From assembly GCA_947570625.1 (NCBI GenBank), contig CANOUP010000008.1, positions 1-64,000 on the forward strand: a DNA stretch of 64,000 nt, given 5' to 3'. The DNA is from an uncultured Clostridia bacterium (GTDB lineage: Bacteria; Bacillota; Clostridia; Christensenellales; Borkfalkiaceae). A program made the translations under genes and the position numbers. The notes below the pieces were generated by a model that saw only the letters and a program-made list of their open reading frames with translations, was not told the DNA's origin and made no database searches. This document shows, one piece after another, positions 51,776-59,851 of the stretch. Within the stretch, counting starts at the first letter, position 1. Every line of letters begins with the position of its first letter.

Positions 51776-53857
51776 TTATTCGTTGGAATTTTTCCAGTCG
51801 AGAAGTTTTTCTATGTCCTCGCGCTGTACAGACGAAGTAATCTGTTCGAGGGCTTCTTCGAAATCTGCCTGTCTTATGCACTTTTCGCCCGTGGAAATAC
51901 CGCGGAGCGCGGATATTTCTTCCACCCTGTCGAGAAGGTTTGTCATATCCGAACCGTTGAAGCCGTTCGTCTTTTCGACAATTAAAGGCAAATCTATATC
52001 TTCGCCGACGGCGACGATATTCTTTTCGCCTATCTTTTTAAGCCTGCGCGACAGCATATATTCCCTTGCGGGCTCGTCGGGGAGCCCCACGTATATGCGC
52101 GTGCCGAACCTGCCGGGTCTTATGAACGCGCTGTCTATATCCCACGGCTTGTTCGTCGCCGCGATAAGGAAAAGTATGTTGCCCTTGGATTTGCCGTATT
52201 CCTCTATGCCTTGAAGCTGTGCAAGGAACTCCGAACGGAGCTGACGCGCATACTGCGACTTTGTAGACTTTGGCGAAATGGAATCCATTTCGTCGAAGTA
52301 GATAACGGCGCAGGGGAACGAACGCGCCTGTGCGAACAGCGAGCGCACCGCTTTTTCGGTGTTGCCCGCGCCCTGGTTCAATAAATCAGAAGGCTTAACC
52401 GAACAGAATTTTGCGCCTATTTCGTTTGCGATAGCGGCGGCAATCATCGTCTTGCCCGTTCCGGGAGGACCGTACAAAAGCACTCCTCCTCCGCCCTTTC
52501 TGACATAGCCTTCAAACACTTCGGGGTGCTGTAAGGGCAGTAAAACCTTTACCTTGACAACCTCTTTGACGCTGTCAAGCCCCGCTATATCGTCGAAATT
52601 GATGACTGGAAGGCTGTCCCAGTCGAATTTGAAATCCGAGTTGACCCCGCCGTCTTCAAGAATTTTTTCCTCGGGAGCGGGGGCGTCATCTTTTTCGGGA
52701 GAGATTACGGGCGTTTTTCCGTTCTTCTCGGGAGAGGCAATAACGGGGTTACCGCTTACGGGGGGATGCGAAACAAAGGGCAGATCCTCCGCCGTTATCT
52801 CCGTCATTTCCGCGTCCGAAGGGTTGTAAAGCCGTGCAACGCGCTTTGACTGGCGGGTAACGATAGACTCGAACGTGTTTCTCACGTCCCTGCCGTTGCC
52901 GAAATTTTTATCGCGGTTTTTGTAGAGGTTATCGAAATAGCTTTTAAGCGCCGAACGCGCCTCCGCCGTAACCGTGTACTGGTTTTTGTTACACAGCCCC
53001 GTAAATATGTTGAAGAGCTCTTCGCCCGTATAGTCTGTGAACTGTATGAAGTTTTTGAACCTGGAACGCAGTCCGGGGTTTGACGAAATGAATTTTTCCA
53101 TTAAATCGTCGTAGCCGGCGACTATTACGACAAGGTTGTCGCGCTTGTCCTCCATTTCCTTTAAAATGGTATCAATCGCTTCCTGACCGAAATCGTTGGC
53201 TCCGCCGTTGGCAAGCGAATACGCTTCGTCGATAAACAGCACTCCGCCGTAAGCTTTTTTAAGCACGTCGCGCGTTTTAACAGCCGTCTGTCCCACGTAG
53301 CCCGCGACGAGGTCGCCCCTGTCGACTTCGACGAGGTGCCCTTCGCTGAGCACGCCGAGCGCGCAGTAAATTTGCGCCATAAGGCGGGCGACGGTCGTTT
53401 TACCCGTGCCGGGGTTGCCCGTAAACACGATGTGGTAGGACATATCGGGCACGGACATACCGCGCTCTTTGCGCATCTGGAAAACCTTTATCTGGTCAAC
53501 CCAGTCGCAAACCTGCCCTTTTACGCGCGATAAACCTTCGAGGTTGTTAAGGCGCCTTAACGCCTCTTCGAGAGTAATTTTATCGTTGCGCTGAACGTTT
53601 ACATCGCTTTCTGCCGAAGCCTCGGAAGTTTTGGGTTTGGGCTGGGTTATGCTTTCGGCAAATTCGAGAATGCTTTTCGCCCTGGCAAAGCGGGCTTTCT
53701 GCAATTCGCCCTCGCTTGCTTTCGCCATTTTCAGCATCTGCTCGGCGGCAAGCATATAGTACCTCTTTGCAAGGTGCTTTTCCCCGCGGGAAAAACTTTC
53801 CTTTGCTTTATTGTAATAGAGGTTGAATGTTTCGTTAAGTAAGTTGAGATTATCCAT
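51776..53857 (-). CDS. MIT-like/CbbX-type AAA/Vps4-type AAA tandem ATPase
   Basis: 693 residues. Residues ~5-70 are a three-helix MIT-like bundle (YYNKAKESFSRGEKHLAKRYYMLAAEQMLK...ARAKSILEFAES). First AAA at ~95-360 is of the CbbX/SpoVK/EccA type: LSRVKGQV, Walker A GNPGTGKT 147-154, Walker B GVLFIDEAY. Second AAA at ~415-650 resembles the Vps4/katanin/spastin group: Walker A GPPGTGKT 463-470, Walker B VIYFDEMDS, RPGRF with Arg580/Arg583, then DFEEALEQITSSVQREDIEKLLDW, like the Vps4 C-terminal helix. The Vps4 beta-domain insertion is not evident. It follows two ESCRT-III-like genes by 10 bases and is the obvious candidate to disassemble their filaments. Confidence 0.85.
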   Translation of the reverse strand: MDNLNLLNETFNLYYNKAKESFSRGEKHLAKRYYMLAAEQMLKMAKASEGELQKARFARAKSILEFAESITQPKPKTSEASAESDVNVQRNDKITLEEALRRLNNLEGLSRVKGQVCDWVDQIKVFQMRKERGMSVPDMSYHIVFTGNPGTGKTTVARLMAQIYCALGVLSEGHLVEVDRGDLVAGYVGQTAVKTRDVLKKAYGGVLFIDEAYSLANGGANDFGQEAIDTILKEMEDKRDNLVVIVAGYDDLMEKFISSNPGLRSRFKNFIQFTDYTGEELFNIFTGLCNKNQYTVTAEARSALKSYFDNLYKNRDKNFGNGRDVRNTFESIVTRQSKRVARLYNPSDAEMTEITAEDLPFVSHPPVSGNPVIASPEKNGKTPVISPEKDDAPAPEEKILEDGGVNSDFKFDWDSLPVINFDDIAGLDSVKEVVKVKVLLPLQHPEVFEGYVRKGGGGVLLYGPPGTGKTMIAAAIANEIGAKFCSVKPSDLLNQGAGNTEKAVRSLFAQARSFPCAVIYFDEMDSISPKSTKSQYARQLRSEFLAQLQGIEEYGKSKGNILFLIAATNKPWDIDSAFIRPGRFGTRIYVGLPDEPAREYMLSRRLKKIGEKNIVAVGEDIDLPLIVEKTNGFNGSDMTNLLDRVEEISALRGISTGEKCIRQADFEEALEQITSSVQREDIEKLLDWKNSNE

Positions 53858-53867
53858 AAAATCCCGC

Positions 53868-54431
53868 TTATATCATTTTTTTCTTTAATTCTTCAAGCTC
53901 TTTTTCAATCATAGATTCGGTCATATTGTCCGCGCTCGCCTCGTTGTTCATAAGCGCTTCAAGCTCGCTGTTTTCGTCCGCGCTTCCCGAATAAGCCGAA
54001 GAGAAAGTGGATTCCGTTTCGTCCATAAAGTTTTCCATATGCTCGGTCTGCAATTCGACGTTTGTCATCGCCTCGTTGAACTGCTTTTCGACTTTAAGGA
54101 AATCCTTCTCCTTGGTAAGCTTCATCATATCTTTGGAAAGCGTGCCCATTCCCTGCAAGAATTCGACCGTCATTTTGGACATATCTTTCATCTGTGAGGT
54201 TATTTCGAAATTGAGCTTCATTTCGTAGACGCGCTTCTGCTGTGCGATTGTCATTCTCAGTCCCGAAAGGGCAAGGTTGTACTGGGCGGTAAGCCCCTTC
54301 TGTTTTGCCTGCTTGCCTGCGTCTATGTATACTTTTTTCTGTTCTTCGAGTTTTTGTATCTGCTTATTCATAGAGGTTATCGTCTGTTTGATAAGCATTT
54401 TCTTTTTGATTTCTTTTTTTGAAACGCTCAC
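53868..54431 (-). CDS. ESCRT-III (CHMP/Vps2)-like coiled-coil protein
   Basis: 187 residues. Basic N-terminal helices (KKEIKKKMLIKQTITSMNKQIQKLEEQKKVYIDAGKQAKQKGLTAQYNLALSGLRMTIAQQKRVYEMKLNFE) are followed by FLQGMGTLSKDMMKLTKEKDFLKVEKQFNEAMTNVELQTEHMENFMDE and an acidic, disordered tail. The layout (basic core, GMG..M helix, acidic tail) is that of CHMP2/Vps2. The tail ends in ESMIEKELEELK (172-183), a near match to the MIM1 motif [DE]xxLxxRLxxL[KR] that MIT domains bind, and the next gene encodes a MIT-like domain. Similarity is by eye. A PspA-like origin remains possible. Confidence 0.7.
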   Translation of the reverse strand: MSVSKKEIKKKMLIKQTITSMNKQIQKLEEQKKVYIDAGKQAKQKGLTAQYNLALSGLRMTIAQQKRVYEMKLNFEITSQMKDMSKMTVEFLQGMGTLSKDMMKLTKEKDFLKVEKQFNEAMTNVELQTEHMENFMDETESTFSSAYSGSADENSELEALMNNEASADNMTESMIEKELEELKKKMI

Positions 54432-54445
54432 GGTTCATATTCTCC

Positions 54446-55033
54446 TTAGTCTGTTTCTTTTTTGCTTTCGGGTGCTTCGGCGTAGAGTTCCTGTTCGGCT
54501 TCGACCATATCTTCGGTTTCGAACATAGCCAAAAGCGCGTCGTCCTGCGAATTCATACCGTAGATAGCGCCGTTCTTCTCGTACGCTTCTTCGACGTTTT
54601 TGAAAGTTTCGTCCGCCGAAGTAAGCACGTCCTCCGACCTTATGCGCGTGTTAAGCGTCTTGTTGAGAAATTTGGCAAGCCCCTTCTGGTCGGAAAGCAG
54701 GTTCCCCAAAGATACCTTCGACGTGTTCTTGAAAAATTGGTTATCGTCGATTGCGCTTTTAAGTTTGTTCAAAAGCTGGACGTTGTACATAAGGTACATC
54801 GCCCGCTGTGAATCCTGCTCGCGCTCGGCTTTTAAAAAGTTTATCTTTTTGGCGTAAAGAAGCTTGGTTTCCTTGTTGGTTTCCTTTCTTCCCTTTACCA
54901 TTAAATCGTCTATCTTTTTCTGTTTCTCGACAAGCCCGTCCTCTATCCTCTGCGATTCCTGTTCGAGTTTGCAGATTGAATCCACAACCTCTTCGCGGGT
55001 AAGCTTGTCGTATTTGCTCTTAAAAAACCACAT
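54446..55033 (-). CDS. ESCRT-III (Snf7)-like coiled-coil protein
   Basis: 195 residues from the ATG at 55033, chosen because GGAG lies 7 bases upstream; the longer reading starts with TTG. It begins MWFFKSKYDK, a short hydrophobic/basic end like the membrane-inserting N-terminus of Snf7. It continues VDSICKLEQESQRIEDGLVEKQKKIDDLMVKGRKETNKETKLLYAKKINFLKAEREQDSQRAMYLMYNVQLLNKL, which follows the Snf7 alpha1-alpha2 hairpin pattern. The C-terminus is acidic (ETEDMVEAEQELYAEAPESKKE). With its neighbour it could form the two-component filament typical of ESCRT-III. By-eye assignment. Confidence 0.68.
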   Translation of the reverse strand: MWFFKSKYDKLTREEVVDSICKLEQESQRIEDGLVEKQKKIDDLMVKGRKETNKETKLLYAKKINFLKAEREQDSQRAMYLMYNVQLLNKLKSAIDDNQFFKNTSKVSLGNLLSDQKGLAKFLNKTLNTRIRSEDVLTSADETFKNVEEAYEKNGAIYGMNSQDDALLAMFETEDMVEAEQELYAEAPESKKETD

Positions 55034-55108
55034 TTGCGTACTCCTATTCAAATTAAACGACGCGGGAAAGATTTACCTTTTAAACGGCAAACTCCCCGCG
55101 GCGCACGC

Positions 55109-55537
55109 TTAAAGCTTGGCGTTGCGGTCTGCCACGGCAAGCTTTATATCCATAATAGCTTCTTTTGTTTTCTTGTTTGCCTCACCGTCCGATTTGGTGA
55201 GCGCGATTCTCAAATCGCCTAATTTGTTCTTGATAGCCTTGTCGAAGTCTATTACCTTGGGCAGGGAAGAAGGCTTTAAATATTTAAGCTCGTTCTGCAA
55301 ATCGCGAAGTTCGCCTATAAGCTCTTCGTTACCCTGCGAAAGCACGATAAGCGCATCGATGGATTTTGCGTTTTCGGCGATAAGCTCTCTGTCGTTTAAC
55401 GTTTTTTGCGCGGGGGTATTGTTTTTAAGTCTTTTCAGTTTAAAAATAACGATGAGAAGTATTAAAAGAAAGAATACGATTACCCCTGCTACAACGATGA
55501 TAAGAATAGTTGAAGGGTCAAGTGCAAGTAAATTCAT
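55109..55537 (-). CDS. Single-span membrane protein with cytoplasmic helical domain
   Basis: 142 residues. One strong span at ~10-34 (TILIIVVAGVIVFFLLILLIVIF) followed by KLKRLK, so the N-terminus faces out. The cytoplasmic region is helical (ELIAENAKSIDALIVLSQGNEELIGELRDLQNELKYLKP) with a C-terminal helix KNKLGDLRIALTKSDGEANKKTKEAIMDIKLAVADR. It lies between the SPFH and ESCRT-III-like genes (19-base gap upstream). By analogy with the small membrane partners of PspA/SPFH modules it may recruit the filament proteins to the membrane. Family not recognised. Confidence 0.72.
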   Translation of the reverse strand: MNLLALDPSTILIIVVAGVIVFFLLILLIVIFKLKRLKNNTPAQKTLNDRELIAENAKSIDALIVLSQGNEELIGELRDLQNELKYLKPSSLPKVIDFDKAIKNKLGDLRIALTKSDGEANKKTKEAIMDIKLAVADRNAKL

Positions 55538-55556
55538 TTTTTATTTCAATCTCCTT

Positions 55557-56597
55557 TTAGCTGAGTTTTTTACCGCAATTCGAACAGAACACGGCAGTGT
55601 GCGGGTTGGCTTTCCCGCAGTCGGGACAAATTACAGGTTCTTTGGTTAACCTCTTTCCGCATACGGGACAGAATTTGTCGCCGGGCTTGTATGCGGTATT
55701 GCAGTTGGGGCAAAGCGTTTCTTCCCCTGCGTTCTTTTTAAGCTTTCCGCCGTTTTCGCCCACGACTTTCAAAACTTCGTAGTAAGCGGCTTTGTCTTGA
55801 AGCTCTAACTGGCGCAGATATTTTTCGCGCTCCCACTGCTTGTCGTCAAGCCTTTCCACTTCGGCAAGATATTCTTTGAGTTTTTCCTGCTTCTGTTTTT
55901 CGGCGGCCGCGTCCTCGATGGCGTCCATATCCTCGTCTTCGAGGTGGAAATCGGCAATCCTGAATTCTTCGACGGTAAGTCCCCACTTCTTTTCGAATTC
56001 GTTATGGCTTAAAATTTCGCCCATTCTGTTGCCTATTGCTTTTTTGTTGGCGGTGAACTGGTCGTAGGTCAGATTCTTTTCCTTAATCGTCGCAAGGAAG
56101 ATATCGGCGAACTCGCCCGCAATGGTTTCCACGAACCTTTCGCAGAACTCGTCGACGTTGAACTCCTTCTTGTTGCCGACTACTCTTCTGTAAAACAGTT
56201 CGGGGTTATGCACGTTGACTACGCACTCTCCGCGCGCGCCGACGGTAATTACCTTATTGCTGGCGTCGTCGCGGTATCTAACCCTGTTGGGCGTGCCCCA
56301 TTGGATACGTACGCCTGCCTCGAGGGGAATATACACAACCTCGACGGAAAGTCCGTTCTTCCAGTTTTTAATCTCTTTCTTGTCGTCGAAAACATTGTAA
56401 TTTCCGCTGTCGTAGTACCTTATGTCCCCTCCGCCCTTAATGAGTATGGCGTTGTGGTGGGGAGGCACTTCGAGAATTGCTTCCTTGTCGGTAACAAGGT
56501 TTTCGACTCTTAAAAAGAGTATCGCGTTGTCATCGAGGTTTGCTTTGCACAAATCCTGGTTGAGCTTGATTACCTGCCTTTGTTTTTTGAACAACAT
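55557..56597 (-). CDS. SPFH/band-7 protein with C-terminal zinc ribbons (YdjI-like)
   Basis: 346 residues. The SPFH core at ~20-235 includes FLRVENLVTDKEAILEVPPHHNAILIKGGGDIRYYDSGNYNVFDDKKEIKNWK, VEVVYIPLEAGVRIQWGTP, GARGECVVNVHNPELFYRRVVGNKKEF and FRIADFHLEDEDMDAIEDAA. A charged helix follows (EKQKQEKLKEYLAEVERLDDKQWEREKYLRQLELQDKAAYYEV). The end carries two zinc ribbons (CPNCNTAYKPGDKFCPVCGKRL and CPDCGKANPHTAVFCSNCGKKL). This is the layout of B. subtilis YdjI, which works with PspA at the membrane. It probably scaffolds this operon's ESCRT-III-like proteins. Confidence 0.85.
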   Translation of the reverse strand: MLFKKQRQVIKLNQDLCKANLDDNAILFLRVENLVTDKEAILEVPPHHNAILIKGGGDIRYYDSGNYNVFDDKKEIKNWKNGLSVEVVYIPLEAGVRIQWGTPNRVRYRDDASNKVITVGARGECVVNVHNPELFYRRVVGNKKEFNVDEFCERFVETIAGEFADIFLATIKEKNLTYDQFTANKKAIGNRMGEILSHNEFEKKWGLTVEEFRIADFHLEDEDMDAIEDAAAEKQKQEKLKEYLAEVERLDDKQWEREKYLRQLELQDKAAYYEVLKVVGENGGKLKKNAGEETLCPNCNTAYKPGDKFCPVCGKRLTKEPVICPDCGKANPHTAVFCSNCGKKLS

Positions 56598-56628
56598 TTT
56601 ATTTTACTCCTGTATATTTTTTATGTTT

Positions 56629-59600
56629 TTAAATACGGTACATATAATATCCCGTTAATTTGCTTATAAATTTCCTAGCGTTTGACGTCGATAAGTCAGA
56701 CGGGGAAATCTCCTCAACCGTACCGCCGGACCCGTCGGGCTTATAAGCGTAGTACCAACCTATTTTATTTTCAAACTCTATAACCGTATCTTCTGAACCG
56801 TAAAGGCTATTTCCGCAGAATTGAAAAGCGTTTAGCCCTATTCTCGTAACGTTTGCGGGAATATTTATTTTTTTAAGGTAACGGCAGCCGTTAAACGCAA
56901 CGTCGCCTATGCTTGTAAGATTTTTCGGCAGATATATTCTCTCTATTTCATTGCGTTCGTAAAATAATTTCTCTCCTATCGCTGTCACGGGTTTGCCGTT
57001 GAACGTATTGGGAACGGTCACGTATTTTTCGTTTTTGTCTTTAAGGTATAAACTTTTAACTATATAACTGTCCGTTTCCTCTTCTTCTGCCATAGTAAAA
57101 ACGTAAGTGCTTGTTTCGAACAAGTTGGACTGGCTGTTTTCGGTTGAAGTTTTTACCACGTATCCCGCAAGCACCGAAAAAGCAAATATAACCGCAACGA
57201 AAACCGACAGCGCAATCGAAGCGATATTCCCTTTCTTGGTTTTCGTCTTATTCGATACGATACATATTACTATCAGGAAAAAAGCGGGAATTGCGATTAT
57301 AAGCGCGCGCCACTCGTGCGCACCTATAAAGCTCATAGCGGGTCTTACCCAGAACATATCTACGCCAGGCACCCTGAAAAACGAAAGTATACCGCTCAGC
57401 GCCATTGCAATGCACAGAATTATCAGTATAACCGTAAACGCATTTTTCGTCCTGAAAATGCGTTTGCCCGTACGCGCTATGCAGTTCTCTTCCACAGCTT
57501 TTTCCTGCGCTTTCGAGAAACAGACATAGTTATTATAAAGCCCCTTAGCGCAGGACTTTTCCGCCGTCGCTACCGCTTCCGCGTAATTCTTGCTGTTTTT
57601 AATACTCTTGTAAAGACCTGTAAGGTCGGCGTCGCTTTTACAGCCGAACTCCGCCTTCATTTTATCCCAGGCGGATTTAGCGTCCTCGTAATACTTGACG
57701 TGTTCGGCAAGCCCTTCTTCGAATTTTGCTATTCTCTTTTTTTCTTCGTCGTCGGAGTACTTTTTCGCCCTGCGGTAACAGGGGTTTTCATCGGGAATAT
57801 TTCTGTATTCATACTTGAAGTCGGTCAAAAGTTCGTCCTCGGACTTGACTTCCAGCCCTTCGAGAAATCGGTTCCACCAAAGCTTGAACGAAAACACTTC
57901 GCCAATAAACGAATTTATTACCGTTGCAAAGTCGCCCGAGGCATAGCTGTACGCCAGCTTGTAATAGGGGTTTTCGGTAATATCGAAAAGCTGTTTGTTG
58001 TCGGCGCGCATTATAAGCTCGGGTCCGCTCTTTGCGCCGTAATCGCCGAGAAAGCGTTTCCACCATACTTCGCCCGAATACATCGCCGCGCGGAATTTTT
58101 CAACACGCTCTTTCAGGTCGCCCTCGGCTTTCCTTAAAACCGTGTTGTAGTTGACGCTTTTCTCTATCTGTTCGCGCAAATCTTCGGTAATAGCGTCTAA
58201 AAGCTCGTTTTCGTGGTTTACCGAAAATTCCTGCAAGAACAGCTTCCAGTACGACCGCGGCGAATTGATTTCGTTTTTGAAGTTTTCGAGCACGGGCTTG
58301 AATTCTTCGTCCGCGTATTCCGTTGCGTTTTTATAGTTGACGTTCTGCCTTATCGACGATTTGACTTCCTTACTTATGTTGTCGACTATGTAATCGGAAT
58401 CGGAAGTATTGAAGTCGGCAAGGAAAAGCTTCCACCATTTTCTGGGGTCGCGCAGTCCCGCATTGAATTCTTCTATGCGCTTTTGCGTTTCTTCCGTCGC
58501 GTATTTTTCCGCGCTTTTATAATTTCGGCTGTCGTAAATTCTGTTTACCAGCTCGTTATCGAGGCGGTCGTAAATTTCCTTCTCGTCAGTCACGTCGAAC
58601 TCGACGAGGAAAAGCCCCCACCAACCGTCCGCGTTCTGCGGGTCGGCGTCAAGCACTTTGTTAAAATAGTCCTTGGCTTTGTCGAAATCTTTAAAGCTTA
58701 GCTCCTGCCTGGCTCTTATAAGAAGGGAATTGACCGTTGCGGTCGCGCCCCCGCCTTGCACCGGCGCGGAGTTAAGGCTGTTCAGACGTTTTTCCAGCTC
58801 GCGCTGAGCCCTCTTCTGCTCCTCTATCTGCGCTTCTATCTGTCTTTTGAGCGCGTCGGCTTCTTCCTGTTTTTTGCGCTTTTCTTCCTCGCGGCGCTTG
58901 CGCGCGGCGGGGGTATGCTTTTCCACAAATTCGGCTATGGCGGTAAAAGCTTCGCGGTTTGCAAGGTCTATGCCCTGTATCCTGCCGTTTTTGCCGGGAA
59001 GCCTTTCGATAGGCTTGCCGTTAAAAGCTATGGTTATACTGTCGCTTTCCTTCTCTTCGTCGCCGATAAGCTTTAAAAAGCGGGTGTATTCGTTTTTAAC
59101 CCACGGGGTCTGCAAATAGCTTTCGTCGTTGCACACGACAAGCATACACTCCGCGGTGTACAATGCGTACAGTATGCGCGCCTCGTAGTCCGCGCCCGTG
59201 ACGTTTCTTAGTTCCCTTTCCGAAAAGAAGGGTTTGAACCCCTTTCTCCTTAAATGGAAATAAATGTCGTCGGCGTCCTTATAGTCGGACGTGCGCTGTC
59301 TTGTAACGTCGTCGGTGACTTTGACGCAGATGAAGCTGTCGTATTCCAGCCCCGATTTTTTTATCTTGAAAAACTCTTCGCGTATGTAATCTATTTCCTG
59401 ACCGTTGCGCTCGTATTCGAAACGCTGGTCGTCCGTGGCAAGCGAAAGCGCCTTTTTGTAGTTGACGCTGTCGGTAAACTTTTTATCGGAAATTTCGTGA
59501 CATATGGGTTGAAGGCGGTTGTTGGGAACGTCCTTCAAAAACTGGACCTTAAACTCGGAAAGCGCCATACCGAAGTACGCTTCGGGCTCCTTACCGTCCA

Positions 59601-59823
59601 GTTGGGAAGCTTTTTTGTACGAAGTAAAAGCTCTGTCGAAAGAACAGGAATCCAGCTCGTTTTCGGCAATTCTCAAAGAACTAAGCGCCGCGGGATTGGT
59701 TTCCTTTTTCGCCACGGTAAACACGCTCCGGCAACTTGGACACTTCAAAACGCCGTTTACAGCTTTGCTTGCGTCAAGCTGGTCGCCACAGTTTTTACAC
59801 AGTGTTTTCTGTAAACTTTCCAT
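56629..59823 (-). CDS. Zinc ribbon-TPR-TIR-repeat-transmembrane-LRR protein
   Basis: 1064 residues. Zinc ribbon Cys9/Cys12/Cys28/Cys31; TPR-like helices ~45-100; TIR domain ~160-300 (YDSFICVKVTDD; FKPFFSERELRNVTGADYEARILYALYTAECMLVVC) with Glu245 in WVKNE at the expected NADase position. A charged coiled coil (~305-350) leads into tandem 62-residue repeats whose aromatic pairs fall at 401, 463, 525, 587 and 649 (WWKLFLADF-type). Then come about three spans (~795-817, 840-857, 866-890) and a BspA-type LRR (~930-1005). It heads the operon. It could be a membrane-tethered TIR receptor sensing through the LRR or repeat region; inference. Confidence 0.87.
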   Translation of the reverse strand: MESLQKTLCKNCGDQLDASKAVNGVLKCPSCRSVFTVAKKETNPAALSSLRIAENELDSCSFDRAFTSYKKASQLDGKEPEAYFGMALSEFKVQFLKDVPNNRLQPICHEISDKKFTDSVNYKKALSLATDDQRFEYERNGQEIDYIREEFFKIKKSGLEYDSFICVKVTDDVTRQRTSDYKDADDIYFHLRRKGFKPFFSERELRNVTGADYEARILYALYTAECMLVVCNDESYLQTPWVKNEYTRFLKLIGDEEKESDSITIAFNGKPIERLPGKNGRIQGIDLANREAFTAIAEFVEKHTPAARKRREEEKRKKQEEADALKRQIEAQIEEQKRAQRELEKRLNSLNSAPVQGGGATATVNSLLIRARQELSFKDFDKAKDYFNKVLDADPQNADGWWGLFLVEFDVTDEKEIYDRLDNELVNRIYDSRNYKSAEKYATEETQKRIEEFNAGLRDPRKWWKLFLADFNTSDSDYIVDNISKEVKSSIRQNVNYKNATEYADEEFKPVLENFKNEINSPRSYWKLFLQEFSVNHENELLDAITEDLREQIEKSVNYNTVLRKAEGDLKERVEKFRAAMYSGEVWWKRFLGDYGAKSGPELIMRADNKQLFDITENPYYKLAYSYASGDFATVINSFIGEVFSFKLWWNRFLEGLEVKSEDELLTDFKYEYRNIPDENPCYRRAKKYSDDEEKKRIAKFEEGLAEHVKYYEDAKSAWDKMKAEFGCKSDADLTGLYKSIKNSKNYAEAVATAEKSCAKGLYNNYVCFSKAQEKAVEENCIARTGKRIFRTKNAFTVILIILCIAMALSGILSFFRVPGVDMFWVRPAMSFIGAHEWRALIIAIPAFFLIVICIVSNKTKTKKGNIASIALSVFVAVIFAFSVLAGYVVKTSTENSQSNLFETSTYVFTMAEEEETDSYIVKSLYLKDKNEKYVTVPNTFNGKPVTAIGEKLFYERNEIERIYLPKNLTSIGDVAFNGCRYLKKINIPANVTRIGLNAFQFCGNSLYGSEDTVIEFENKIGWYYAYKPDGSGGTVEEISPSDLSTSNARKFISKLTGYYMYRI

Positions 59824-59851
59824 ACTTTTTTCCTTAAACTATACTAAGTTA

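Noticed and set aside
51776..53857. Annotating the AAA protein simply as CbbX or a sporulation ATPase
   Set aside because: That describes only the first module. The second AAA and the MIT-like N-terminus do not fit CbbX/SpoVK, and no Rubisco or sporulation gene is nearby.
53868..55033. Calling the two coiled-coil proteins PspA/Vipp1
   Set aside because: Length (~190 against ~225 residues), the acidic tail and the MIM1-like end fit Snf7/CHMP layout better. A distant PspA relationship is not excluded, as both belong to the same superfamily.
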